Of a stretch of 64,000 nucleotides of DNA, positions 44,420 through 53,641 are shown piece by piece. Numbering within the stretch: the stretch's first letter is position 1; every line of letters starts with the position of its first letter. Both the position numbers and the translations under genes were made by a program. Source of the DNA: CAWBCR01 sp963787375 (GTDB lineage Bacteria > Chloroflexota > Anaerolineae > Aggregatilineales > UBA3940). The notes under the pieces are model-generated. The model saw nothing but the letters and a program-made list of their open reading frames with translations, made no database searches and was not told the origin of the DNA. The stretch lies in NCBI GenBank assembly GCA_963787375.1, contig CAWBCR010000008.1:1-64000 (forward strand). The letters run 5' to 3'.

Positions 44420-45540
44420 ATGACGCTCAAGCGGCTCGGCCTGATCGTCAACCCCATCGCCGGGATCGGCGGGCGGGTGGGGCTGAAGGGCAGCGACGGC
44501 GCGGACATCCAGCGGCAGGCGCGGGCGCTCGGCGCAGTGGCGCGGGCCGGCGCGCGGACCGTCGAGGCGCTGCACGCCCTCACGCCGCTGCGCGATGATC
44601 TCCACATCGTCGCCGCGCCCGGCGAGATGGGCGCGGACGCGGCGCGGGCCTGCGGCTTCGACCCGCTCGTCGTGGGCAGCATCACCCCCGGCGCGACGAC
44701 CGCCGAAGATACCCGCGCGGCGGCGCAGGACATGCGCGCCCACGGCATCGACCTGCTGCTGTTCGCTGGCGGCGACGGCACCGCGCGCGACATCGCGGCG
44801 GCGGTGGGCGCTGCCGTGCCCGCGCTGGGCATCCCCGCCGGCGTGAAGATCCACTCGGCGGTGTACGCGATCAGCCCAGAGGCGGCAGGTTCACTGGCGG
44901 CCAGCTTCCTGCGTGGCGAGGTGACGGCGCTGCGTGAGGCGGAGGTCCTCGACCTCGACGAGGACGCCTACCGGCGCGGCGAGGTCGCGCCCCGGCTGTG
45001 CGGCGTGCTGCGCGTGCCGGTCGAGCGGCGGCTGGTGCAGGCCCGTAAGTCGCCCAGCCCGGCGGCAGAGTCGGCGCAGTTGGACGCCATCGCGCAGGAC
45101 GTGATCGACTCGATGCAGGACGGCGTGCTGTACGTCGTCGGGCCGGGCACCACCACCCGCCCGATCCTCACCCGGCTGGGGCTCCCTAAGACGCTTATCG
45201 GCGTCGACGCGCTGCTGGATCGCCAGCTTGCCGCCGCCGACGCCAGCGAGGCCGACCTGCTGCGGCTGCTCGGCGAGCGGCCCGTGCGGATCGTCGTGAC
45301 GCCCATCGGCGGGCAGGGTTACCTGTTCGGGCGTGGCAACCAGCCGATCAGCCCGGCGGTGATCCGCGCCGCAGGCCGCGACGGCCTGATCGTCGTCGCG
45401 ACGGTCGGCAAGATGTTGCGCTGGAGGGCCGCCCGCTGCTGGTCGATACCGGCGACACCGCGCTCGACGGCGCCCTGGCGGGCTACGTGCAGGTCGTCAC
45501 CGGCTACGGCGAGCGGCTGGTGTACCACGTGGGGCTGTAG
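44420..45540 (+). pseudogene. ATP-NAD kinase family protein, one frameshift near the end
   Basis: About 373 residues. GLIVNPIAGIGGRVGLKGSDG at the start, LLLFAGGDGTARDI (GGDG motif of NAD kinases), GIPAGVKIHSAVYAISP, then VVTPIGGQGYLFGRGNQ. Near 45419 the frame changes by -1 (or +2), and the other frame gives LEGRPLLVDTGDTALDG and VVTGYGERLVYHVGL with TAG at 45538. It would phosphorylate NAD or a related nucleotide. The ATG at 44420 follows GGGGAAGG. The break removes only the last ~40 residues. Confidence 0.75.
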
Positions 45541-45580
45541 GGATCGGCGGGGCAGTGCGGATGTTCGAGCAGGGAACGGA

Positions 45581-45838
45581 CTACAGATTGCTGACCTGCA
45601 AGCCGACTGCATCCAGCAGGTGGATCAGATCGGATCGCCCAATGCCCAGTTGTTCCGCCATGTACCCCTGCGAAATCTCGCCCCGCATGTACTGCTCATG
45701 AAGGGTTCGCAGCAGCGCAGTGAAGCCTTCACGAACAACCTCAACGGCCACGTCGTTCTGGTCCCGGCCCGAATGCGCGGCCCGCGCTTCGATCAGCCGG
45801 GCGATGGGGTCGTTATTTTGTATCGTGATCTGGATCAT
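45581..45838 (-). CDS. UPF0175-type antitoxin
   Basis: 85 residues ending in the UPF0175 pattern: LHEQYMRGEISQGYMAEQLGIGRSDLIHLL, a helix-turn-helix-like region. The ATG overlaps the stop of the PIN-type gene by four bases. Likely neutralises that toxin and represses the operon. Confidence 0.75.
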   Translation of the reverse strand: MIQITIQNNDPIARLIEARAAHSGRDQNDVAVEVVREGFTALLRTLHEQYMRGEISQGYMAEQLGIGRSDLIHLLDAVGLQVSNL

Positions 45839-46356
45839 TCCGGTAATCCTCTCAACTTGTATCTGGTGTGCTCAACAAACGGGGCCGAATAGCGCCCCGC
45901 AATCTTGTTCACCATTTCATCCGCAACCTGTTTATCCAGCGTGTGCCCTTTCACCAATAATACCAGGAGATCGAGCAGCAAAACCGGCTTAAGGCCAAAG
46001 CGCGCCGCAATGACAAATGCCAGGTAGTCATCAAGAACAATCTGAGTGTCAGGCATTGAGATGCCAAGCCGTATGGTATCCCGCTCTCCCTGCCCCAGTT
46101 TGTCATAGGCGTCTATGATCGCATCAAACGGGGTTGCTGGGATATCAAGTTGGGCGACCCGCTTTGCATCCAGCAGCATCCTGATCGCCGCTGCATCGGG
46201 ATAGGCCGGATTGGCTGTTCCCTCGGCGGCCACGGTCTCGACGACGACAACATCAGCAACCGATAGAACATGCTCAATAGCCAGCTTACCGGCGACCTCG
46301 AATGAGCACAGTGTGATGAGCGGGCTTGTATCCAGAATCACCCGAAGATTCGCCAC
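45835..46356 (-). CDS. DUF3368 PIN-like toxin
   Basis: 173 residues: VILDTSPLITLCS at the start (first acidic site), GQGERDTIRLG (central acidic block) and IVLDDYLAFVIAARFGL, the PIN-like active-site layout of DUF3368. Such proteins are RNases in toxin-antitoxin pairs. Toxin comes before the antitoxin in this operon. Composition is less GC-rich than surrounding genes. Confidence 0.75.
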   Translation of the reverse strand: MANLRVILDTSPLITLCSFEVAGKLAIEHVLSVADVVVVETVAAEGTANPAYPDAAAIRMLLDAKRVAQLDIPATPFDAIIDAYDKLGQGERDTIRLGISMPDTQIVLDDYLAFVIAARFGLKPVLLLDLLVLLVKGHTLDKQVADEMVNKIAGRYSAPFVEHTRYKLRGLPE

Positions 46357-46471
46357 TTACGTTGCCCTCCGCTGTCTCCATTATACCGCCCATATAGCGC
46401 GCCCCGCCCCGCCAGTGTAAGATGAACGGCACGGCCTGCCGCAACAGACACATCGTGAGGGGGAAACAACC

Positions 46472-48247
46472 ATGACAGGACATCGCCGCACGATGGCAGC
46501 GGCTTCCGCCGCCGCTGCGCTGGTGCTCATCGCGTGCAATCTGCCGTTCGCCACGGCGACGCCATCGCCCGCCACCACCGCGCCGACCGCCGCACCGGCT
46601 GCCACCGTCGCGCCCACCGTCCCACCCGCCGAGACGCCCGCCGCCGCCCCTGAACACGTCATCGCCATCCGCACGGTCGGCGGCGTGGCCGAGTTCTACA
46701 ACCGCGACACCGGCGAGAAGTTCGTGCCGCGCGGCGCGGACTACATCAACCTGATCAACGATGGCAGCGGCTACCAGAACCTCGTGCTGGGCGTGGGCTA
46801 CTATGACCACGATCAGGTGGCCGCCGACTTCGCCGCGCTGGCCTCGCGCGGCTACAACACAGTCCGCCTGTTCATCGATTCGTGCAGCAGCGGCCCGGCC
46901 TGCATCGGCGATGCGCACGGCACCGCCGCCAGCCCCGCGCTCAACGCCATCTATCTCGACAACCTGGCCGACGTGATGGCCATCGCGAAGGCGCAGGGCA
47001 TCTACCTGCTGCTCACCTCCAACGATCTGCCTGATGCGGGTGGCTACTGGGACATCTCTAACCTGGATTCCGGCCCGCACTTCGAGGGCTATCGCAACGC
47101 CCACTACCTGACGGCCAGCGGCCACGCCGCGGCCAGCCGCTACTGGAACGACCTGATGGCCGCGCTCGTCGCCCGCCACGCCGCGTTCGACGCCGTGCTG
47201 GGCTGGTCGCTGCTCAACGAGCAGTGGCTGTTCGAGGACCAGCCGCCCATGTCGCTGACCTCCGGCAGCGTGACGACCGCCAACGGCTACACCTACGACA
47301 TGTCCATCCCGGCGCAGAAGCGCCAGATGGTCGGCGACAACCTGATGGACTACATTGCCGAGCTGCGCGGCGTCATCCTGGGCTACGACCCCACCGCGCC
47401 GATTGCGATGGGTTTCTTTGCGCCGGCCTTCCCCAACCCGACCAGCATCGGCGCGGGCTGGTACGTCGACACCGCCTGGCTGATCGACCACAACGCCGCG
47501 CTCGACTTCTACGACTTCCACGCCTATCCCGCCTCGGATATCCCGCTGGAGCAGATCGCCCAGAACTTCGGCATGATCGGCTTCGACGCCAGGCCGGTGA
47601 TCATGGGTGAGTATGGCGCGTTCCACAGCAGCTTCGATACGCTGGCCGCCGCCGCCCGCGCCACGGCGCAGTGGCAGGCCGAGTCGTGCAGCTATGGCTT
47701 CGACGGCTGGCTGTACTGGGCCTACACCGGCGCGCCGCTGGCCGTGGGCAACTCGACCTGGGGCATGACCGATCAGGACAACTTCCTGCTCGACCTGCTC
47801 TCGCCCAACACATCGCCCGACCCGTGTGTGGCCCCTGCCGTGCCGACCGACAACCTGGCCTACGGCAAACCCGCGACGGCCTCCCGCTCCCTGCCCGACC
47901 AGCCGCCCGCCGATGCTTTCGACGAGGTGACCAGCACCCAGTGGGGCTCCGGCAGCGACGCCCCGCAGTGGGTCGAGGTCGACCTCGGCGCGCTGGTGTC
48001 CGTCACGCAGATCAAGCTGCTGGTGGCCCAGTACCCCAACGGCCCGACCGATCACCGCGTGCTGGGGCGCGGCCCCGGCGAGGACTTCCACCTGCTGACC
48101 GAGTTCTCCGGCCCGACCACCGACAACCAGTGGCTGACCTTCACGCCTGATGCGCCCAGCGCCAACATCCAGGTGATCCGCGTGGAGACGGTGTCCAGCC
48201 CATCGTGGGTGGCGTGGAAAGAGATCCAGGTATTCGGCACGCCCTGA
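46472..48247 (+). CDS. Lipoprotein glycoside hydrolase (GH5-like) with F5/8C domain
   Basis: 591 residues, exported lipoprotein (ALVLIAC lipobox, then a Thr/Pro/Ala linker). The barrel has GADYINLINDGSGYQNLVLG, YNTVRLFIDSC, the acid/base Glu in GWSLLNEQW (about residue 249) and the nucleophile Glu in VIMGEYGAFH (about residue 378). From about residue 455 a discoidin-type (CBM32-like) domain begins: KPATASRSLPDQPPADAFDE ... WVEVDLGALVSVTQIKLL. It would act on an external polysaccharide; substrate open. Promoter and operon not evident. Confidence 0.8.
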   Translation: MTGHRRTMAAASAAAALVLIACNLPFATATPSPATTAPTAAPAATVAPTVPPAETPAAAPEHVIAIRTVGGVAEFYNRDTGEKFVPRGADYINLINDGSGYQNLVLGVGYYDHDQVAADFAALASRGYNTVRLFIDSCSSGPACIGDAHGTAASPALNAIYLDNLADVMAIAKAQGIYLLLTSNDLPDAGGYWDISNLDSGPHFEGYRNAHYLTASGHAAASRYWNDLMAALVARHAAFDAVLGWSLLNEQWLFEDQPPMSLTSGSVTTANGYTYDMSIPAQKRQMVGDNLMDYIAELRGVILGYDPTAPIAMGFFAPAFPNPTSIGAGWYVDTAWLIDHNAALDFYDFHAYPASDIPLEQIAQNFGMIGFDARPVIMGEYGAFHSSFDTLAAAARATAQWQAESCSYGFDGWLYWAYTGAPLAVGNSTWGMTDQDNFLLDLLSPNTSPDPCVAPAVPTDNLAYGKPATASRSLPDQPPADAFDEVTSTQWGSGSDAPQWVEVDLGALVSVTQIKLLVAQYPNGPTDHRVLGRGPGEDFHLLTEFSGPTTDNQWLTFTPDAPSANIQVIRVETVSSPSWVAWKEIQVFGTP

Positions 48248-48258
48248 GCGGCTCGATC

Positions 48259-48287
48259 AAAAAGGGGCGCATCATCGTGATGCGCCC
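48259..48287 (-). terminator. Intrinsic terminator of the MFS gene
   Basis: On the minus strand GGGCGCATCA-CGA-TGATGCGCCC is followed by CTTTTTG. It lies between convergent genes. Confidence 0.75.
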
Positions 48288-48299
48288 TCGCTGCTGGTA

Positions 48300-48325
48300 G
48301 TAGGGCGACCGGCTGGTCGCCCCCT
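48300..48325. repeat. GGCGACC/GGTCGCC hairpin
   Basis: GGCGACCGGCTGGTCGCC, seen also at 43549, 54257 (variant) and 59478. Confidence 0.7.
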
Positions 48326-48335
48326 GTGATCTTGC

Positions 48336-49667
48336 CTACTCCTGCGACATCTCCGCCACCGGCAGCGCCCCGCCCGGCCCGCCCTCGTCGTCGATGACCG
48401 GCGGCTTGGCCAGTGTCCCGAACGCCACCCACAGCGCCCACAGCACGCCGGGGATGATGATCAGCCCGGCCATCACCCACAGCATCAGCGACAGGTTGGG
48501 CGAGGCGTCCAGCGCCGCGCCGCCGGCCATCGCACCCATCGCGTTGCCCAGCGTTTGCAGCGCAAACTCCGACGAGAAGACCCGCCCCCGGAACTTGTCG
48601 GGCAGCAGCATCAGCAGGAGCTGCGTCGAGAACACCCAGCCGATCCCCGTGCCCAGCCCGCGCAGAAATGCCCCGAACAGCACCACACCGAAGCTCAGCA
48701 GCGGCGCGGCAGCCGCCAGCCCCAGCGCGGTGATCCCGTACGAGGCCGCAATCGCCACGCGCTGAGGTTTGTCGCGGTCGCCGGTGAAAACCCGCGCCGC
48801 GAACGGCCCCAGCCCCGTCCCGATGCCGACCGCGGTGTACAGCAGGCCCAGGCTGGTGCCCCCTCCTTTGCCGATCACGTACACCTGCTCGGCCAGCGCC
48901 ACCTGCACCACCTGGAACCCGCCCGCCACCAGCAGCCCGTAGGCCGATTTGTGCAGCGCGATAGCCAGGATGTCGCGGTTCTGTCCGAGATAGCGCAGCC
49001 CGGCGACATACTGCCGGACCCCCGCCGCCACGCTCGTGTCGGAGCCTTCCAGCGGCGGAACGTGCGTGTAGCGTACCCCGCTGATCAGCACCGCCGACCC
49101 CACGAACGACAGCGAGTCGACGATGAACGACGGGTACGCGCCCCACTGCCCCGCCACGAACCCGCCCAGCGCCGCGCCGAAGGCCAGCATCACCGACCAC
49201 GTGGCCGAGCTGATGGTGTTGGCCGCGCCCAGCTCGCGCCGGTTGACGATGTCGGGCAGGATGGCGTTGCGCGCCGGGAAGAACAGGCCGCTCAGGCCAA
49301 GCTGGAGCGCCGTCACCACGTACAGAAACCACACGTCCTGCGGGCGGCGCACCAGCAGGAAGCCCAGCACGATCAGCGCGCGGCTCAGGTCGGCGATGAT
49401 CAGCAGGTGCTTGCGGTTGTAGCGGTCGGCGGCGACCCCCGCCAGCGGGCTGACCAGAAACGGGGCCAGCATCCGCACCACGAACAGCCCGCCCACCGCC
49501 AGCCCCGATCCCGTTAGCTCGCCAATCAGCGTGGCCGACGCGATCAGGTCGAACCAGTCGCCCAGCAGGCTGACGATCTGTCCCAGCCACAGTTGGCGGA
49601 AATTGGCGTTGGTGCGGATCAGCTCCCCGTACCCGGAGAGCTTGCCGGTATCGGCGTTGGCGCTCAT
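48336..49667 (-). CDS. MFS transporter
   Basis: 443 residues with twelve predicted membrane segments. FRQLWLGQIVSLLGDWFDLIASATLI opens the protein, and GVAADRYNRKHLLIIADLSRALI is the conserved A-motif loop between helices 2 and 3. This pattern fits the enterobactin exporter/macrolide efflux-like branch (MFS_3). GGAGCG precedes the ATG at 49667. Substrate unknown. Confidence 0.8.
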   Translation of the reverse strand: MSANADTGKLSGYGELIRTNANFRQLWLGQIVSLLGDWFDLIASATLIGELTGSGLAVGGLFVVRMLAPFLVSPLAGVAADRYNRKHLLIIADLSRALIVLGFLLVRRPQDVWFLYVVTALQLGLSGLFFPARNAILPDIVNRRELGAANTISSATWSVMLAFGAALGGFVAGQWGAYPSFIVDSLSFVGSAVLISGVRYTHVPPLEGSDTSVAAGVRQYVAGLRYLGQNRDILAIALHKSAYGLLVAGGFQVVQVALAEQVYVIGKGGGTSLGLLYTAVGIGTGLGPFAARVFTGDRDKPQRVAIAASYGITALGLAAAAPLLSFGVVLFGAFLRGLGTGIGWVFSTQLLLMLLPDKFRGRVFSSEFALQTLGNAMGAMAGGAALDASPNLSLMLWVMAGLIIIPGVLWALWVAFGTLAKPPVIDDEGGPGGALPVAEMSQE

Positions 49668-49798
49668 GGACGCTCCTTGAGGGGGTGGGCTGGCGTTGCG
49701 CCGCCAGCGCGCCGCGTTGATAGTGTCTGGAAGTATAGCCACCCGGCCCGAACCCGGCACTGATCTTTAGGCCATGGCGATCTGCTGCGGGAGCCGCG

Positions 49799-50671
49799 TC
49801 ACACCCCCGCCACCTCCGGAATGATCTCTTTCCCGATGCGCGCGATGACCTTCGCGTCGTAGTCGTGCCCGATGTTGTGGATCACGTGCGACACGCCCAG
49901 CGCCGCGTAGCCCTTCCACCGCTTGATCACGTCCGCGCTCGATTCTTCCTCGAAGTTCACCGTGTCGAGCACCGTCTTCTCGATGGCCTCGTAGGGCCGC
50001 CCGGCGGCCTCGCAGTGGCCCTTCAGCACGTCGAGCTTGTGCCGCAGCACGTCCTCGCCCAGCCGTCCGAACAGGTTGCAGGCGTCGCCGTACTGCGCCA
50101 CCAGCCGCAGCGTCTTCTTCTCACCCTCGCCGCCGATCAGGATCGGCGGGTGCGGCTTGCTGACCGGCTGCGGGCTGCTGACCGGGTACTCGGCGTTAAA
50201 GTGGGTGCCCGCGTAGGGTGACGTGTCGCCCGACCACATCTGGTGGGCAAGCTGGAGCGTCTCTTCGAGCAGCACGTAGCGATCCTTGAGCGGCGGGAAC
50301 GGCAGCCCCAGCGACTTCGCCTCGTAGTCGTTCCACGCCGCGCCGATGCCGAGATACGCCCGCCCACCGGACAGCACGTCGAGCGTCGTCACCGTCTTGA
50401 CCAGCACCGCCGGGTAGCGGTACACCACCCCGGTGACCATCAGGCCCAGCTTCAGGCGCTCGGTCACGCCGGCGACGTAGCCCAGCGTCGTGTAGCCTTC
50501 GAGCATGGCGTCTTCGGGCGGGCCCAGCCAGCGGCCAAGCTGGAAGAAATGGTCCATCACCCAGTAGCTGGTGTAGCCGCTCTGGTCGGCGGTCTGCACG
50601 ACATCCTTGATCCACCCGCCGAGCTTGTCGGCGCTGGGGCGAAAGTGGGGCATCTGAAGGCCAACACGCAT
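49799..50671 (-). CDS. LLM-class F420-dependent oxidoreductase
   Basis: 290 residues, TIM-barrel luciferase-like fold: MRVGLQMPHFRPSADKLGGW, YWVMDHFFQLG, LGYVAGVTERLKLGLMVTGV, LDVLSGGRAYLGIGAAWND and PPILIGGEGEKKTLRLVAQYGDACN. Members use F420 to oxidise or reduce small molecules. ATG at 50671, GGAG upstream. Single gene. Confidence 0.85.
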   Translation of the reverse strand: MRVGLQMPHFRPSADKLGGWIKDVVQTADQSGYTSYWVMDHFFQLGRWLGPPEDAMLEGYTTLGYVAGVTERLKLGLMVTGVVYRYPAVLVKTVTTLDVLSGGRAYLGIGAAWNDYEAKSLGLPFPPLKDRYVLLEETLQLAHQMWSGDTSPYAGTHFNAEYPVSSPQPVSKPHPPILIGGEGEKKTLRLVAQYGDACNLFGRLGEDVLRHKLDVLKGHCEAAGRPYEAIEKTVLDTVNFEEESSADVIKRWKGYAALGVSHVIHNIGHDYDAKVIARIGKEIIPEVAGV

Positions 50672-51044
50672 GATGATTTGCTCCTTATCCTCAGTCGGGG
50701 GTTACAACTGTAAGTCTACCAGAAAAGCCGACCATGTGATGAATCGTCCGCCGTGGATGGTTCGCGATCTCAACCCGGCCTCAGAGCGTGGCCCCTGTTC
50801 CGGGGTCGGCTTCCAGCCGACCTGTCAATGATAGCCCGACGATTGATCGTCGGGCGAGCCCGGCGGCGGTGCGAGAGGCCGCCCATGCCGCGCGCCAGCG
50901 CCGCTTCATTCCCCCCCCCGATTTACCCCTTTTGCCCAAACAGTCCTATAATCACCTTAATTATCATATCAACCCTGGCCCGCATCCCCCTGAACACCCC
51001 TCGCAACGGGCCCGTCACTGACAACCAAAGGAGGTTAGACAGCA
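50672..51044. other. Intergenic region before acs
   Basis: 50795-50870 holds family B hairpins (TCGGCTTCCAGCCGA and GCCCGACGATTGATCGTCGGGC). TATAAT at 50947-50952 is a possible -10 box about 95 bases before acs. No gene is seen. Confidence 0.55.
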
Positions 51045-52979
51045 ATGGCAGCCGAGCGCAATCCGGATCGCGAGCAAGATATCCTCACCGCCGTACACGA
51101 GGTCTACCAGCCGCCGGAAGACGTAGTCGCACAGGCGAACGTCTCACCGCAGGAGTACGAGCGCATGCGGCAGCAGGATCCCGTCGCGTTCTGGGAGGAC
51201 CGCGCGAAGGAGATGGTCGATTGGTTCGAGCCATGGTCGCAGGTTCTTGACAGCAGCAATGCGCCGTTCTTCCAGTGGTTCGTGGGCGCAAAGACGAACA
51301 TCGTCTACAACGCGCTCGACCGCCACGTGCAGACGTGGCGCAGGAACAAGCTGGCGCTGATCTGGGAAGGCGAGCCCGGCGACCAGCGTTCGTATTCGTA
51401 TCACCGCATGTGGCAGGAGGTCAACCGCTTCGCCAACATCCTCAAGGGGATGGGCATCCGCAAAGGCGACCGCGTGACGATCTACATGGGGCGCATCCCG
51501 GAACTGACCTTCGCCATGCTGGCCTGTGCCAAGATCGGCGCGATCCACTCGGTGGTGTATGGCGGGTTCAGCGTCGAGGCGCTGGCCGACCGCATCGAGG
51601 ACGCGCAGAGCCGGGTGCTGATCACCTGCGACGGCGCGTGGCTGCGCGGCAAGATCGTCGGCCTGAAGGACATCGCCGACGAAGCCGTGAAGCGCTCGCC
51701 GGTGGTCGAGGTGATGATCGTCGTCAAGCGCACCGGGCAGGACGTCTACATGGAGACGGGCCGCGACTTCTGGTATCACGAGCTTGAGAAGCTGCCGATT
51801 GCCAACGGCAGGTGCGAGACGGAGGTGATGGACGCCGAAGACCCGCTGTTCATCCTGTACACCTCCGGCACCACCGGCAAGCCGAAGGGCGTGCTGCACA
51901 CCCACGGCGGTTACCAGGTCGGCATCTCGACCACGCTCAAGTACGCCTTCGACCTCAAGGACGAGGATCGCTGGTGGTGCGCCGCCGACCCCGGCTGGAT
52001 CACCGGGCACAGCTACATCGTCTACGCGCCGCTGATCCTGGGCGCGACCGGCTTCATGTACGAGGGCGCGCCCGACTTCCCCTACCCCGACCGCTGGTGG
52101 CGGCTGGTCGAGTATTACAGCATCTCGGTGCTGTACACCGCGCCGACGGCCATCCGCGGCCTGATGCGCTTCGGCGATGCCTGGGCGCAGCGCCACGACC
52201 TCTCGTCGCTGCGGCTGCTGGGCACGGTCGGCGAGCCGATCAACCCCGAGGCGTGGCGCTGGTATAACCGCGTCATCGGCGGCGAGCGCTGCCCGATCAT
52301 CGACACGTGGTGGCAGACGGAGACCGGCTGCTTCATGATCACGCCGCTGCCCGTCACGCCGCTCAAGCCCGGCTCGGCGACATTCCCCTTCCCCGGCCAG
52401 CAGATCGACGTGGTCGACGAGGAGGGCAACCCGGTCGGCGCAAACGAGGATGGCTATCTGGTCATCAAGCACCCCTGGCCGTCGATGCTGCGCACGGTCT
52501 ACGGCGACCCCGACCGCTACGTCGAGCAGTACTGGAGCCGCTACAAGAAGCAGGGCTGGTACCTGGCCGGCGACTCGGCCCGCAAGGACGAGGACGGCTA
52601 TTTCTGGATCATCGGGCGCATCGACGACGTGATCAAGGTGTCGGGCTATCGGCTGGGCACGGCGGAAGTCGAGAGCGCGCTGGTCAGCCACCAGACGGTG
52701 GCCGAGGCGGCGGTGATCGCCATCCCCGACGAGGTCAAGGGCAACGTCATCTACGCCTACGTCATCCTGCGCGCGGGTGTCGACCCCGACGCCGACGGCG
52801 CGCTGATCGACGAGCTGAAGCAGCACGTCCGACACGAGATGGGCCCCATCGCCGTCCCGGCGCACATCGAGGTCGTGGACAGCCTGCCCAAGACACGCTC
52901 CGGCAAGATCATGCGGCGCGTGCTGCGCGCCCGCGCGCTGGGCCAGGATGAGGGGGACTTGAGCACGCTGGCGAGCTAG
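51045..52979 (+). CDS. acs: Acetyl-CoA synthetase (AMP-forming)
   Basis: Makes acetyl-CoA from acetate, ATP and CoA. 644 residues: the acs N-terminal domain ARxMVDWFEPWSQVLD, ATP loop YTSGTTGKPKGVLHTHGGY, ADPGWITGHSYIVYAPL, DTWWQTETG, GDSARKDEDGYFWIIGRIDDVIKVSGYRLG and the C-terminal Lys region KTRSGKIMRRVLR, target of acetylation. Strong AAAGGAGG site before the ATG. Length typical. A strong hairpin follows. Confidence 0.93.
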   Translation: MAAERNPDREQDILTAVHEVYQPPEDVVAQANVSPQEYERMRQQDPVAFWEDRAKEMVDWFEPWSQVLDSSNAPFFQWFVGAKTNIVYNALDRHVQTWRRNKLALIWEGEPGDQRSYSYHRMWQEVNRFANILKGMGIRKGDRVTIYMGRIPELTFAMLACAKIGAIHSVVYGGFSVEALADRIEDAQSRVLITCDGAWLRGKIVGLKDIADEAVKRSPVVEVMIVVKRTGQDVYMETGRDFWYHELEKLPIANGRCETEVMDAEDPLFILYTSGTTGKPKGVLHTHGGYQVGISTTLKYAFDLKDEDRWWCAADPGWITGHSYIVYAPLILGATGFMYEGAPDFPYPDRWWRLVEYYSISVLYTAPTAIRGLMRFGDAWAQRHDLSSLRLLGTVGEPINPEAWRWYNRVIGGERCPIIDTWWQTETGCFMITPLPVTPLKPGSATFPFPGQQIDVVDEEGNPVGANEDGYLVIKHPWPSMLRTVYGDPDRYVEQYWSRYKKQGWYLAGDSARKDEDGYFWIIGRIDDVIKVSGYRLGTAEVESALVSHQTVAEAAVIAIPDEVKGNVIYAYVILRAGVDPDADGALIDELKQHVRHEMGPIAVPAHIEVVDSLPKTRSGKIMRRVLRARALGQDEGDLSTLAS

Positions 52980-53003
52980 AGACCCTTTTCGCCGCAGAGG
53001 AGA

Positions 53004-53026
53004 AGGGCGGCCCGGCGGGCCGCCCT
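53004..53026 (+). terminator. Terminator-like hairpin after acs
   Basis: AGGGCGGCCC-GGC-GGGCCGCCCT, ten-base stem, but without a T run. Confidence 0.5.
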
Positions 53027-53076
53027 GATTCTCAACCGATGCTGTAACCCATATCTGTGCGAAAGGATGCCACCGC

Positions 53077-53568
53077 GTGGCCAGAAAATCGCTCACGATT
53101 GAGCAGGTCCTGGCCCTGCTCGCAGAAACGCCGCAGCGCATCGCCGCGCTGACCGCCGATCTGGACCCGGCGCAACTGCGTGCGCGACCCGACCCTGATG
53201 AGTGGTCGGCTATCGAAGTGCTGGCCCATCTCCGCTCGTGTGCTGACGTGTGGGGCGGCTGCATCGCGACGATCCTCGCCGAGGACAGGCCGACCATCCG
53301 GGCCATCAATCCCCGCTCCTGGGTCAAGCGGACGGACTATCCCAACCTGCAATTCCGGCCCTCGTGGCGTGCCTACACCGCGCAGCGGGCCGATCTGCTG
53401 GCGCTCCTCGAATCGGCGCCACCTGAGGGCTGGTCGCGCTCGGCAACGGTGACAGGGGCAGGTAAGCCGCTGGAGCGGACCATGCATTTCTATGCGCAGT
53501 GGCTGGCTCGCCACGAAAGGACACACGTCAAGCAGTTCAAACATATCGTCGAGACAGTGCAGGGGTAG
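53077..53568 (+). CDS. DinB/YfiT-like metal-binding protein
   Basis: 163 residues, four-helix bundle. His in EVLAHLRSCADVW and the HERTHVKQF pair near the C-terminus are the three metal ligands of the DinB fold. Start is GTG with AAAGGATG upstream. Members act as thiol transferases or hydrolases; no assignment is made. It precedes the AhpD-like selenoprotein candidate on the same strand by 73 bases, with a promoter possible between. Confidence 0.75.
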   Translation: MARKSLTIEQVLALLAETPQRIAALTADLDPAQLRARPDPDEWSAIEVLAHLRSCADVWGGCIATILAEDRPTIRAINPRSWVKRTDYPNLQFRPSWRAYTAQRADLLALLESAPPEGWSRSATVTGAGKPLERTMHFYAQWLARHERTHVKQFKHIVETVQG

Positions 53569-53641
53569 CGATGGCTGCCCCTTTGTCCGCGGTACAGTGG
53601 GAGACATCAACTAATAGTGCTGTTCGCAGAAAGGAGGCCGC

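Noticed and set aside
51144..53327. Very long open frame antisense to acs (also antisense to moeA and asnS)
   Set aside because: High-GC sequence leaves the antisense frame open; the translations are Arg/Ala/Gln/His-rich with no domain, and the sense genes are unambiguous.
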